NCBI RefSeq assembly: GCF_025362475.1
Contig: NZ_JANYGH010000055.1
Location: 124,001 to 188,000, forward strand
Reading direction: 5' to 3'
Length of the DNA: 64,000 nt
Origin: Mucilaginibacter sp.
Lineage (GTDB): Bacteria > Bacteroidota > Bacteroidia > Sphingobacteriales > Sphingobacteriaceae
Position numbers and translations under genes: made by a program. The notes beneath the pieces were generated by a model, which was given only the letters and a program-made list of their open reading frames with translations, was not told the DNA's origin and ran no database searches. The number at the start of each line of letters is the position of its first letter. Position 1 is the first letter of the stretch. Below are positions 55,029-64,000 of this stretch, in pieces.

Positions 55029-55189
55029 ACAAGAAAACAGCATCAAAAAAGAGCCCACAATTTTTGTTTATGAGGTAAGCTGTGCATGATTAATAATTTA
55101 AGTGAATAATTGATCATGTACAGAATTACTGGGCTTGGTTTTAAATCCGCGTTCTACTTATTGAAAATTTCGAGTATTTAATTAAGACA

Positions 55190-55585
55190 ATGGCTAAAGT
55201 TTTTTTGATAGATGATAATCCACTGGAGCATTTTATAGCAGATAGAATGCTTAATAAGTATGCCCGACCGTTAGAAATTTTACATAGCGTTGATGCTCGC
55301 TTAGCGCTGGATTTTTTGAAAGAACACAGCCAGGATATAGTTGCCTTGCCCGATTTAATCTTGTTAGACTTAAATATGCCTCATTTTAGCGGAGGGGATT
55401 TTTTGAAAAGTTTCACGTTAGTTGAAAATCAACTCATCAAACATGTAGACATTTTTATACTAACATCATCTATTAGTAACAGTGATAGAAACTTCTGCAA
55501 AAAGTTTCCCTTTGTTAAATCTTATTTCGTTAAACCTATAACTCAGCATATTATTCAGCAAATTTTTTCATCTCAGGCCCTCTGA
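55190..55585 (+). CDS. single-domain response regulator
   Basis: 131 residues: acid pair Asp8/Asp9 (FLIDDNPLEHF), phospho-acceptor Asp60 (LLDLNMPHFSGG), Ser/Thr switch in LTSS, and Lys in YFVKPIT. Receiver only, of the Bacteroidota Rcp1-like type. It has no kinase beside it. Its place between the UpxY/HTH pair and the T9SS adhesin suggests that phospho-signalling feeds into surface or EPS control. Confidence 0.92.
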   Translation: MAKVFLIDDNPLEHFIADRMLNKYARPLEILHSVDARLALDFLKEHSQDIVALPDLILLDLNMPHFSGGDFLKSFTLVENQLIKHVDIFILTSSISNSDRNFCKKFPFVKSYFVKPITQHIIQQIFSSQAL

Positions 55586-55676
55586 CCCCCTCTCTCTGCA
55601 AATGAAGATGTTAATGTAGCCGATATAAGCAGAATGACCAATTATTAAATACCGAGTTTTTTCAAAAACGAATGAT

Positions 55677-57935
55677 ATGTCTAAATATATTTATATTAAG
55701 ACTCTTTTTCTGTTGATATTGTTTTTTTTTAATGTAAAATATTTGTCGGCAAAGAAGAGAATAATAATTTCATATAACAATCCGGATGAAATTTTATGCA
55801 CCCCTTCTAAGATGCTATGCCCCGGAGGAAGCGTTCAATTAACGCTATCCACAGATCAAAGTAATGCCCAAATAGTGTGGTTTTTAAACGGGGTCACTAT
55901 TCAAGCCGCCAACCAACCTACTTATACTGCAACATCAATTGGCTCATATAGTGCTACCGCGACATTTGGGGGCAATACTGTAGTTTTCCCAAAAGTTGAT
56001 ATACTAAAAAGTGATACCCCGGTGGCAAGTTTCACCCATTCTGCTGACGGGAAATGTGCAACCTCACCTATCCGGTTCACCTCTACTTCAACGGGTACAA
56101 ATTTGAAATATACCTGGGATTTTGGCGACCCCAATTCTCAAAAAAACAACACTTCAAACCTCGAAAATCCAAGCCACTTATTTATCGGGAACCATGGCAA
56201 TGGAACACAGGTATACACAGTGAAATTAACTGTAACAAATGAAGCAGGATGCGCCACAAGTGTTGCAAAAACAACAATAAAATTAAACCAAACACCAAGC
56301 ACAAGTTTAAGCGCCAATGGGTTGACTTTTTATAACGGAGCTTCTTATTTTGTTAGCTGTACAACAACCCCTTCATCATTTAAGTTTATAAATAAATCCG
56401 GCACATCAAACCTCAGCTATCGAATTGCCTGGGGCGATAAATCGACAGATTTTATAAGTAAAACATTTCAAAGTGTTACACATACTTATTTGCCGGGCTT
56501 TTACACAATGTTTTTTAGTGTTACGGGCCTTAAAGGCTGCGTAAATACGCAAACATACTATGTGTATGTTGGCATCAGTCCACAAATATCCGTTGAAAAA
56601 CAGGCTGATAAAGTGTGCGTTCATCAACCAATGGTTATAAATATTAAAAACCTAACACCGGCTGCTACAAGTTATAAAGTTACCTATGGCGATGGCGTTG
56701 TTAAAAACTATTCAAAAGCTGTTGACACGATTATGCACACTTTTGAAAATAGTTCTCAAAATCAAACGGCAGTTACCAGCCAGGGCACATTCAATAATGC
56801 TTATACAGTAGTCATCGAAGCTTCAAATCCATGTGGTAAGGTATCCATTGATACTGGTCCCATTTTCGTAATTGATTTGCCCGAAAAACCGGTAGTTACT
56901 TCGCACATTAATATTTGTTTAAATACTGGCGCAGCGCCTTTAACAGCTACCCCTGCAAACGGTAATAATCTTACATGGTACACCGATGCAACATTAAAAA
57001 ATAAATATAGCCAGGCACCTTCTCCCCCTACCAACATTGCACAAGCAATTACCTATTACGTGTCGCAAACAAACCCAACAGGATGCGAAAGCGATGTTGC
57101 GGAAATAATCGTGAACATTCTGCCTCTTATAGAAAACAATACAATAGGTACTGATCAAATTCTTTGTTTTGGAGACACTCCTTCGAAAATATTAGCTACT
57201 GAAGCCTTAAAAGGTGGAAATGGCCAGTTTGAATATCAATGGCAAGTATCTACAGACAATGGCAGAACCTGGAGTAGCAATATAACTAATAATACCTCAT
57301 CCGATTATTTTCCAAACGGCCTCCCTGGAAATCAACGGTACAGGCGATTGGTTTCAAGCGGCTCCTGTACAAGCATTTCCAACGAAGTTACCATTGATAT
57401 TGAACCTGAGATTGTCAATTATAATCTCCTTGGTAAAGACCAGGTTATCTTGCCGGATGATTCGCCTGCGCTTATAAAAGGAGGGTATCCATCAGGAGGC
57501 AGTAATGAATATAAATTTACATGGGATGAGTCAACCGACAACTTAAACTGGAAACCTATACCTAATGCTACAGAGGTAGATTTCCAACCTCCAAAAAGCG
57601 CCGTGAATATGTATTACAGGCGCATTACAACAAGCGGGCGCTGTATGGTTGTGTCGGCACCGGTTAGAGTTTTTGTCAAAAGTTCCATTTTTATACCTAC
57701 GGCTTTCACTCCCAATGGAGATGGCGTTAATGACAAATGGACAATTAAAGGTTTCGAGTACGACTCCAAATTCCGGGTCAAAGTTTATAACAGATACGGT
57801 GAAATGATAGTGAATTCAAAAAGCTCAACCTGGGATGGCCTCTATAATGGTAAACAGTTACAATCAGGAGTTTATTATTACATTTTAACTGCTGACAAAG
57901 TAAATTTAAGCGGATATGTAACAATTATTCTGTAG
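55677..57935 (+). CDS. T9SS type-B (gliding-motility CTD) surface protein with PKD repeats
   Basis: 752 residues. Signal peptide about 1-25 (ending LSAKK). Ig-like about 40-105 (PGGSVQLTLSTDQSNA). PKD-like domains about 110-210 (YTWDFGDPNSQ) and further PKD-like segments up to 400 (WGDKSTDF, YGDGVVKNY). Ig-like repeats about 405-660 (YQWQVSTDNGRTWSS). The C-terminal CHU_C/gliding domain is about 667-752 (IPTAFTPNGDGVNDKW, RVKVYNRYGEMI, SGVYYYILTAD). Type B cargo is exported by T9SS using SprF-like partners. Likely adhesin or matrix protein. Confidence 0.92.
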   Translation: MSKYIYIKTLFLLILFFFNVKYLSAKKRIIISYNNPDEILCTPSKMLCPGGSVQLTLSTDQSNAQIVWFLNGVTIQAANQPTYTATSIGSYSATATFGGNTVVFPKVDILKSDTPVASFTHSADGKCATSPIRFTSTSTGTNLKYTWDFGDPNSQKNNTSNLENPSHLFIGNHGNGTQVYTVKLTVTNEAGCATSVAKTTIKLNQTPSTSLSANGLTFYNGASYFVSCTTTPSSFKFINKSGTSNLSYRIAWGDKSTDFISKTFQSVTHTYLPGFYTMFFSVTGLKGCVNTQTYYVYVGISPQISVEKQADKVCVHQPMVINIKNLTPAATSYKVTYGDGVVKNYSKAVDTIMHTFENSSQNQTAVTSQGTFNNAYTVVIEASNPCGKVSIDTGPIFVIDLPEKPVVTSHINICLNTGAAPLTATPANGNNLTWYTDATLKNKYSQAPSPPTNIAQAITYYVSQTNPTGCESDVAEIIVNILPLIENNTIGTDQILCFGDTPSKILATEALKGGNGQFEYQWQVSTDNGRTWSSNITNNTSSDYFPNGLPGNQRYRRLVSSGSCTSISNEVTIDIEPEIVNYNLLGKDQVILPDDSPALIKGGYPSGGSNEYKFTWDESTDNLNWKPIPNATEVDFQPPKSAVNMYYRRITTSGRCMVVSAPVRVFVKSSIFIPTAFTPNGDGVNDKWTIKGFEYDSKFRVKVYNRYGEMIVNSKSSTWDGLYNGKQLQSGVYYYILTADKVNLSGYVTIIL

Positions 57936-58012
57936 CTAAATTGGGTGCCAGCTTATATTGCATACTTAGTTGACGTTTTACGAAAGCATATATAAGTAAG
58001 GATTAATGATGG

Positions 58013-58801
58013 CTAAAACTTTGACAGCTCACATTCAAATATCATCATGAATATTGCTAAAATTGAAAGTAAATCAAGTTTCAAATCAATCGATTTGTTT
58101 TTAAAGCGGTTATAGCATGACGTAAAATTATAAGGATTTGAAAAATTGAAGATCGTAGCAAGTTCTCCAATTCGATACCTTTTTTCTTTTAAATATTGCT
58201 CTGCTACATCCATTTGAAGTTTCCTGAAATAAATAAACGGGCTTACGCCATAAGCAACTTTGAAATCCCGTTTTAATTTGGAAGCCGACATGAAATGAAT
58301 TTCAGCAATATGAGAAAGGCCTGGAAATTTGGATAGTAATATTGATTTCAGATATTCTGCTACCCTTTCAATTTGTGGATCAATAACCGATATTTCTTCG
58401 TAAGATTGACCTGACGAACTCGATTTTACAATCGAGTTATTAAATTGATTAATTGCCATCATTAAATCAGGATCATGCAAATTTATTTCTGGTTTTTCAA
58501 AAATCTGCAGATAAAAACCTACAGGCAAATTGTCTTTCCAATCCGGGTAGTAAGTAATAATGCATAGACGGAGATTTGTAAAACTATCCGAAAGGTCTTG
58601 TTCAAAAACCCTTGGATTGCCACTTAGCACTGAGGTTAAATGTGGCAAATGACTATTATAAAGCGGTCCTAATAACTCGCTCAATGTTAATGTGCCTATT
58701 TTTTTTTTATCGGAAATATTAAATTGTCTTAAAAACTTTAAAGATGCATATCTTAAAACTTCGTCATTATCCCAATATGATACCATAACAATTTTTATCA
58801 T
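58013..58801 (-). CDS. PAS-AraC transcription regulator with altered C-terminus
   Basis: 262 residues. About 5-115 is a PAS-like domain (VSYWDNDEVLRYASLKFLRQF). About 140-235 is an AraC-type double HTH (HFMSASKLKRDFKVAYGVSPFIYFRKLQM; second half IGELATIFNFSNPYNFTSCYNRF, given here in pieces). After CYNRFKNK the usual G-x-x-P-x-x-Y end is replaced by an unrelated hydrophobic tail of about 28 residues, which suggests an old frameshift or divergence. It may bind a ligand through PAS and control nearby genes. Confidence 0.82.
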   Translation of the reverse strand: MIKIVMVSYWDNDEVLRYASLKFLRQFNISDKKKIGTLTLSELLGPLYNSHLPHLTSVLSGNPRVFEQDLSDSFTNLRLCIITYYPDWKDNLPVGFYLQIFEKPEINLHDPDLMMAINQFNNSIVKSSSSGQSYEEISVIDPQIERVAEYLKSILLSKFPGLSHIAEIHFMSASKLKRDFKVAYGVSPFIYFRKLQMDVAEQYLKEKRYRIGELATIFNFSNPYNFTSCYNRFKNKSIDLKLDLLSILAIFMMIFECELSKF

Positions 58802-58992
58802 TAAATCTTATTAACCGTGTCCGTGCCAAAAATGACAGACACCGTTACTTCATAGTTTAAACCTTTGTTTTGAATATAAATTAAAATATTAATTTACAAC
58901 AAAAAAGGCAACTTAAAATCTGGGAGACAAGTTTTTTTCACAACTTCTACAGTTAAATTCAAAATTGTAAAGTTTGTGTAAAGGGGGGTAAA

Positions 58993-59019
58993 AGGGCTAT
59001 AAAGATAAAATATAGCCCT
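58993..59019. repeat. 9-bp stem hairpin
   Basis: AGGGCTATA / TATAGCCCT with a 9-base loop, in the 423-base gap (58802-59224) upstream of the AraC gene. No other gene is seen in that gap apart from the longer inverted repeat. Confidence 0.5.
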
Positions 59020-59070
59020 CAATTATTTAAAAAGCTGGTTTTGCTTTATTGTTAACGAAGATATTCAATA

Positions 59071-59121
59071 GTAAATTGTGAAAATGTGTAAAGTAGAGCT
59101 TTACACATTTTCACAGTTTAC
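59071..59121. repeat. 23-bp inverted repeat
   Basis: Arms of 23 bases (core TGTGAAAATGTGTAAAG and its complement) around the loop TAGAG, with a single G-T pair. It sits 104 bases after the end of the leftward 59225 gene and 270 bases before the AraC start. Neither side has a long T run, so it may be a 3' end hairpin, an operator or a small mobile remnant. Confidence 0.7.
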
Positions 59122-59224
59122 TATGTCTGTTTGTATATTATTAATGATCGGTAGACAATTAAGATAGCTGTAATCGGGATTTTTTAGAGTTTTTTATTTT
59201 AATCCAAACTTTGCTTTTTCTTTT

Positions 59225-59821
59225 TTATGACACTCTTTTAAAAATAGACTGATCCCAGATTTGAACTGTTTGCAAATTTATGTCATGATTATCTTCAAAA
59301 TCATTTAAAAAACAGGCAAGTTGTTTAGTTTTAAACTCGGCCCAGTAATCAATAAACAGATATGCACTTTTGTTTGCTATCAGCAGATCATCCAGTGCAA
59401 ACGTTTGTGTCTGATCCTGTTGATTAATTACTTCCGAAAAATCTTCAAAAAATTTAAAATTTTCCATCAAGGAAATAAAGTCTATTTGTATTGCAATACG
59501 TTCTTCCAATTTCAAGCGAGGAATTTCGATTACTCCGAAACCAGCAGAGATCTTTGACACTTTGTCTGTGAGTTTTGCAATATCTTCACCTGTATAACCT
59601 CGACTGTTCCCATCATTTTCAATTACCGTTAGCAGGTTAGCATCATCTTCATTGACTACGAAAAGCTCATTTTGCTGATAGTCGTAATAATACTTTTCTG
59701 TAAAATATGTTTGCGGAACGCTAACGGCATTCATTAGCCATTGATTAACAGTGTTGGTCATATAAAAAAATGATTTATAGTGAAGTCCATTCGCTTCATC
59801 AACTAAAATTGGTGTTTCCAT
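59225..59821 (-). CDS. hypothetical protein
   Basis: 198 residues, METPILVDEANGLHYKSFFY to DQSIFKRVS. Acidic and soluble, without signal peptide or membrane helix. It is rich in aromatic residues and reads like a SMI1/immunity-style or small cytosolic alpha/beta protein, but no family is recognised (FYMTNTVNQWLMNAV, DDANLLTVIENDGNSRGY). It is isolated between the AraC gene and the matrix protein. Confidence 0.75.
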   Translation of the reverse strand: METPILVDEANGLHYKSFFYMTNTVNQWLMNAVSVPQTYFTEKYYYDYQQNELFVVNEDDANLLTVIENDGNSRGYTGEDIAKLTDKVSKISAGFGVIEIPRLKLEERIAIQIDFISLMENFKFFEDFSEVINQQDQTQTFALDDLLIANKSAYLFIDYWAEFKTKQLACFLNDFEDNHDINLQTVQIWDQSIFKRVS

Positions 59822-60067
59822 TTAAATTAAATTAATACAAAAAAGTAAAAAATCGCCATAAAATACCTAATCGTTTAATTTACTTGCAATTATACGATAG
59901 CTTAATTAAGTATACGTGAAGATTTATGAGAATGTTATGAAAAAATGATATAAAAGTGAATATCAACTAAGGCTTATAAGAATTTAATCTGCGCCTCAAA
60001 AGCACTATTCCCACTTGAGTTAATAGCTTAAAATGGCTTTAAGGAATTTTTGAGAGATGCTTTAAAA

Positions 60068-60104
60068 GTAAATACCCATCAATTAATAATTGACAGGTAT
60101 TTAC
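60068..60104 (-). terminator. terminator of the right-edge matrix protein gene
   Basis: GTAAATACC / GGTATTTAC with an inner TCAATT / AATTGA stem. On the minus strand it is followed by TTTT, 49 bases after the stop at 60153. Confidence 0.7.
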
Positions 60105-60152
60105 AAATGTTTTTTTACTTCAAAAGTAAAACATTATGGTTGGAGAATAATT

Positions 60153-63100
60153 TTATTGAACGAGCAGTTTTGAAGATAAATTTCCCGCTGCGCTGCGTGC
60201 ATTTATGATATAAACCCCCTTGGTTAAAGTATTATTAAGGTTAACCAAAATATTGGCATTTCCTGACTCATTGGTAGTGAACGTTTTTGTTTGGAGTAAA
60301 CGACCCGACATCGTGGTAATCAATAATGTTACCTCTTCGTTTTTTGAAAAGCTGCTTGCATTCAAACTAAAAACACTACCCAAATTTGGATTTGGATAAA
60401 CAATAATCTTCCTTTTCTCCTTATCGCTTTCTGTTACGAGAGAACTACTGGTTGATTGAAGAGATGTTGAAGCAAACGAACTTACCGGCTGTACTTGAAA
60501 TATTTCTACTGCTGCAATTCCGACACGATTAGCTGTTGGGTCAAATTTCATATTCATCACCCCATCTGTTACCGTTACAGGAATATCCTTTACTAATGCT
60601 GCCCTGTAACCAACTTGGGCATAAATATCAAAATTGGTTAAAACAACCTTGTTTTCAATAACCGTATTAAATACCCTGGTGCCAGGAACGGTCCAATAGT
60701 TTTCAACAAAATGAAGTCTTACAAAATAATCTCCATTAGTTACTGGTATGTCATATCTGGTTTCTGCAAGTTCTGCCGCTGCAGATAAGTAAGTTTGATA
60801 TAAACTATCTATATCTGTACCCAAAACAGTCGTTTTTGTTGCCTGTGCATCAAGTTTAACCGAACCTGCTCTGTAGTTTTTATCTGCTTCATAGGTGTTA
60901 CCCGCTAATGTTAGCGGCACATCCGAGCCACTTTTTATCCTTTTGATGACATTAACCGTTGATGTGATTGTGTTACCTATTCCATAAAGCGGGATACGAA
61001 GCGGAGATGATGCACTGTTGTAATTTATCAATAAAGCCGCATTTTTAATGCCAACTGTAGCAGGATTAAATTTAACAGTTAAGGTGGTAGTTGTCTGCAC
61101 CGCTAGAGTTGCCGTTTTTAGGGCACTCACGGAAAATTCGGCATTATCGGGCCCTACGATTTGGACACTCTTCAATGTAATCGGCGAGTCATTGGTGCCG
61201 TCGGGATAGCTGATCCCTGAATTTTTTATGGTTAAGGTATAGGAGATGGAGCTGCCTGTTTTCGCAGGATCAAAACTTATCATTTTTTTAGGAAGTGGCA
61301 CCAAATCGGCATAGTGCAGCGACCCTGAATCCGGCTTTATGTTTTCTAAATAGTAAATATTGTCCTGGTAGTCATAGTTGGTGAATGCCGTACCTAAATA
61401 ATCGCAATCAAAAAAATACGCGTTTGGAATAATATTCCCATTCCCATCCATAGCTTTCAAAATTCGCATCCCTATCAATCCATTATAATTTTGTGTTCTA
61501 TCTGTTGATGAAGAACCTACCTTAAATCCAAAAGATCCGGTTGGATTAAATGTATTAGTGGCTGGGGCTGATGTACTGCCGTAAAGCCGGGGAATTACAG
61601 ACTGGCCATCCAAATTATTATGCGTAAAAATCATAGTAGAAGCCGTTGATCCCTTTTTAAAATATCTTATGGATTCTGTTGCCGAACAGCATCCGTGATA
61701 TGCAGCAACCTGCCGAACGGTTACCGGTCGGCTTGCATCCGCCCTCACAAAATAAGAGGCTACTACCTCACTTGAATTTGGCACGCGGGCAGAACCATCT
61801 ATATTTCCATCATCATGACCGTACCCTGTTATTGAGGTGAAGCCGGCGGCCGTTAGCAACTGTTGGGCGTAGGGTTCGTTAACTCCCTCTCCCTCGAGTT
61901 GCGAAACGCCGATTAATTTAACACTTTTAATAGGGGCAATACTATCATTGCTGGTTATAGCCAACGTATCATTAAATACCTTTAAACGTGAGCCAGCGTC
62001 TTTACTTATAAATTGAATTGTTACGTCGGTATAAGCTTCGGAATTTATATTAAAGGGCACCTTTGCTAAGGTGTCGCTTCCTACAGAAGCTACCTTCCAT
62101 GCAGTCGGGTTGCTGAGCGCCAGTTTTGTTACCGTAAGTTTAGCAGCTCCTTTGTTATTTATCCTAAGCTTTATTTTATCGTGATTAGCGTTGTAAGGAG
62201 TCGTATCGGGACTAACACGCCTCCAGGGTGTTTGAATCTTTGAAAACAGCAAACGATCATCGGCCGGAAATCCATCAGGGTTCTTCAACACCATATACGT
62301 TGCCGGCGGTTTAATTACCACAAACCGGAAAGTTGTGGCTGTGGTTATCGTTGTGTTATTATTGGCATCAACGGCTTTGGCCACAATGCTGTAATTTCCA
62401 ATCGTATTTATAATTACTGGAACTGTATAATTAACGTATGGAGCATTATTTAATGAATACTTCAAGGAATCCATGCCTGCTCCTCCACTATCGGTACCCG
62501 TTAATAAAACCTGTACCTGATCAACGTAAACTCCGGGAGAGCTAAGTGTACCCGCAAGCCTTATACTTGCTGTGGGCGCTATGGCATCTGTAACAGGATC
62601 TGCCGGAGCAATCGTTACAAAATTTATTTTACTGTTAACACCGCCATTAGCATCAATGGTGAGTTTACCATCGGTAACTGTTACTACTCCTATCGCTATT
62701 TTATGTTTGGCCGATGCCGAGGTGATTAAGTCTGCTATAACCGGCAATCCTTCTGCGTTTATCTGTGTATCACTGTCATAATAACCTTCGTCACCCGCTC
62801 CTACTGTTACCCGGTAAGTACCGTTCACCACAGCACACTCCCAGGTTCCGGGTAGCTGTCCCTTATCGCTGGCCTGTATCTGAACAACACCTAATAATCG
62901 CTTTTCACTCGTACCTGTACGGATCCGTATGTTCGCGGTCATATCCTGCGGAGCTTTTGTTGAAGGGTTTATCCACCCAAAACCACGCGCATCGGTATAA
63001 GCAAAACCATTATCAGCTGTGTAACCTGTAGGTGCAGTGGATGTAGATGGCAAAAATGCTATAGATTTATTGGTTCCTGTTGATTGAGCCGCAATAGTAA

Positions 63101-64000
63101 AAGGACTCGAATTGGTTACAACCTGGTTATTATTGGCATCAACCGATTTTATTGAAATATTGTAATTACCCGGTGCTGTGAGGATAAACGGAACTGTGTA
63201 ATTAACATACGCACCATTATTCACAGCATATTTCAACGAATCCATGCCTGCTCCCCCGCTATCTGTTCCGGTAGCAAGCACCTGTACTTGGTTAGTGTAG
63301 GCGCCTGCAGCATTGAGTGTACCTACAAGCCTTATACTTGCTGTGGGTGCTATAGCATCTGTAACAGGATCTGCCGGAGCAATGGTTACAAAATTCATTT
63401 TACTGTTAACACCGCCATTAGCATCAATGGTGAGTTTACCATCGGTAACTGTTACCACTCCTATCGCTATTTTATGTTTGGCCGATGCCGAAGTGATTAA
63501 GTCTGCTATAACCGGTAACCCTTCTGCGTTTATCTGCGTATCACTGTCATAATAACCTTCGTCACCCGCTCCTATTGTTACCCGGTAAGTACCGTTCACC
63601 ACAGCGCACTCCCAGGTCCCGGGTAGCTGCCCCTTATCGCTGGCCTGTATCTGAACTACGCCTAACAATCGCTTTTCACTCGTACCTGTACGGATACGCA
63701 TATTCGCGGCCATATCCTGCGGAACTTTCGTTGAAGGGTTTATCCACCCAAAACCACGCGCATCGGTATAAGCCAAACCATTATCAGCTGTGTAACCTGT
63801 AGGTGCAGTGGATGTAGATGGCAAAAATGCTATATTAATTGTAGTAAAGCTTGTTAATGCACCTGTCAATTCAGGTTTGGCAACGTTAGACGGGAATGAA
63901 TAATTCTTGCTGACAAAAACAGCGCCTTTAGCGTAATCAGAAAAAATGAAGCAATATAGAACTGAAAATAGCATTAAACAAGCCCCCTTTTTGCTTTTTA
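60153..64000 (-). CDS. T9SS-exported matrix protein with duplicated carbohydrate-binding units, start off the window
   Basis: At least 1281 codons. The ATG at 63974 is inside the signal peptide: the frame continues upstream as KSKKGACL to the window edge, so the true start is probably just beyond 64000. Order: two near-identical units, each a beta-sandwich (NIAFLPSTSTAPTGYTADNG, LPGTWECAVVNGTYRVT) plus an Ig-like module; then the unnamed region (LAAYHGCC, TNYDYQDNIYYLEN), choice-of-anchor Ig, malectin-like (DYFVRLHFVENYW) and a type A T9SS domain (KIIVYPNPNLGSVFSL). It is a paralogue of the 20874 gene, which has one unit instead of two. Likely EPS-binding surface protein. Confidence 0.88.
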   Translation of the reverse strand, partial: KSKKGACLMLFSVLYCFIFSDYAKGAVFVSKNYSFPSNVAKPELTGALTSFTTINIAFLPSTSTAPTGYTADNGLAYTDARGFGWINPSTKVPQDMAANMRIRTGTSEKRLLGVVQIQASDKGQLPGTWECAVVNGTYRVTIGAGDEGYYDSDTQINAEGLPVIADLITSASAKHKIAIGVVTVTDGKLTIDANGGVNSKMNFVTIAPADPVTDAIAPTASIRLVGTLNAAGAYTNQVQVLATGTDSGGAGMDSLKYAVNNGAYVNYTVPFILTAPGNYNISIKSVDANNNQVVTNSSPFTIAAQSTGTNKSIAFLPSTSTAPTGYTADNGFAYTDARGFGWINPSTKAPQDMTANIRIRTGTSEKRLLGVVQIQASDKGQLPGTWECAVVNGTYRVTVGAGDEGYYDSDTQINAEGLPVIADLITSASAKHKIAIGVVTVTDGKLTIDANGGVNSKINFVTIAPADPVTDAIAPTASIRLAGTLSSPGVYVDQVQVLLTGTDSGGAGMDSLKYSLNNAPYVNYTVPVIINTIGNYSIVAKAVDANNNTTITTATTFRFVVIKPPATYMVLKNPDGFPADDRLLFSKIQTPWRRVSPDTTPYNANHDKIKLRINNKGAAKLTVTKLALSNPTAWKVASVGSDTLAKVPFNINSEAYTDVTIQFISKDAGSRLKVFNDTLAITSNDSIAPIKSVKLIGVSQLEGEGVNEPYAQQLLTAAGFTSITGYGHDDGNIDGSARVPNSSEVVASYFVRADASRPVTVRQVAAYHGCCSATESIRYFKKGSTASTMIFTHNNLDGQSVIPRLYGSTSAPATNTFNPTGSFGFKVGSSSTDRTQNYNGLIGMRILKAMDGNGNIIPNAYFFDCDYLGTAFTNYDYQDNIYYLENIKPDSGSLHYADLVPLPKKMISFDPAKTGSSISYTLTIKNSGISYPDGTNDSPITLKSVQIVGPDNAEFSVSALKTATLAVQTTTTLTVKFNPATVGIKNAALLINYNSASSPLRIPLYGIGNTITSTVNVIKRIKSGSDVPLTLAGNTYEADKNYRAGSVKLDAQATKTTVLGTDIDSLYQTYLSAAAELAETRYDIPVTNGDYFVRLHFVENYWTVPGTRVFNTVIENKVVLTNFDIYAQVGYRAALVKDIPVTVTDGVMNMKFDPTANRVGIAAVEIFQVQPVSSFASTSLQSTSSSLVTESDKEKRKIIVYPNPNLGSVFSLNASSFSKNEEVTLLITTMSGRLLQTKTFTTNESGNANILVNLNNTLTKGVYIINARSAAGNLSSKLLVQ
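62550..63061 (-). repeat. tandem repeat unit, copy A (period 771 bp)
   Basis: Nearly identical to 63321-63832, shifted by exactly 771 bases (257 codons, in frame). Only a few substitutions per 60 bases are seen. Weaker similarity extends to about 62400, so the duplicated unit is a whole sandwich plus Ig module. Confidence 0.9.
63321..63832 (-). repeat. tandem repeat unit, copy B (period 771 bp)
   Basis: Partner of 62550-63061. It encodes the first of the two carbohydrate-binding units. The high DNA identity, including third codon positions, points to a recent duplication or ongoing gene conversion. Confidence 0.9.

Noticed and set aside
1..64000. CRISPR arrays, tRNA/rRNA genes, integrases or insertion sequences
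   Set aside because: I looked for direct-repeat arrays, cloverleaf-like segments and transposase motifs and saw none; the repeats present are within genes or simple hairpins.

Overview
The window looks like chromosome of a Bacteroidota member, most likely Sphingobacteriaceae (Mucilaginibacter-like). This rests on type IX secretion (T9SS) sorting domains of both types, a PorV-type T9SS channel protein, a relic of a SusC/RagA receptor, UpxY/NusG-like regulators and AT-rich intergenic DNA. The genus is inference. I saw no rRNA, tRNA, CRISPR array or intact insertion sequence.

Left block (1-9355) is a light/oxidative/UV stress island. It holds the end of a PAS histidine kinase, a stand-alone response regulator, a heme oxygenase, a manganese catalase with a fused DUF2383-DUF892 stress protein, and Hsp20. 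A DNA-repair operon follows: a DASH cryptochrome, a photolyase-related protein that lacks the four Fe-S cysteines, and a tiny DUF2256 protein, with overlapping stop/start codons. A DUF2805-type gene broken by an in-frame stop precedes it, and a SusC fragment lies beside that.

Middle and right (9972-58000) form one large exopolysaccharide (EPS) and extracellular-matrix locus. The core is a leftward run from 44713 to about 25788: Wza-type export lipoprotein, Wzc-type tyrosine kinase, Wzy-like polymerase, five glycosyltransferases, a hexapeptide acetyltransferase, Wzx flippase, UDP-glucose dehydrogenase, a small HTH protein, the initiating sugar-phosphate transferase, then porV and two envelope proteins. 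Secreted or anchored carbohydrate-binding proteins surround the core: malectin-like and Ig modules, PQQ-dehydrogenase-like beta-propellers, PA14, and T9SS C-terminal domains. On the left are three related clan GH-A glycosidase-like proteins and two membrane O-acyltransferases. The arrangement suggests that the polysaccharide and T9SS-exported proteins that bind or trim it are made together.

Regulation: a UpxY-like antiterminator plus a small HTH protein occurs twice, intact at 54021-55028 and with a decayed UpxY at 9994-10790, on either side of the EPS genes. A 12-base motif (ACATAACTCTCA) lies 10-14 bases before the start codon of both UpxY copies and before a short dead reading frame at 25551. 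The intact pair leads to a response regulator and a large type-B T9SS adhesin. A PAS-AraC regulator, an unknown protein and another T9SS matrix protein with a recent internal 771-bp-period duplication close the window. That last gene runs off the right edge.
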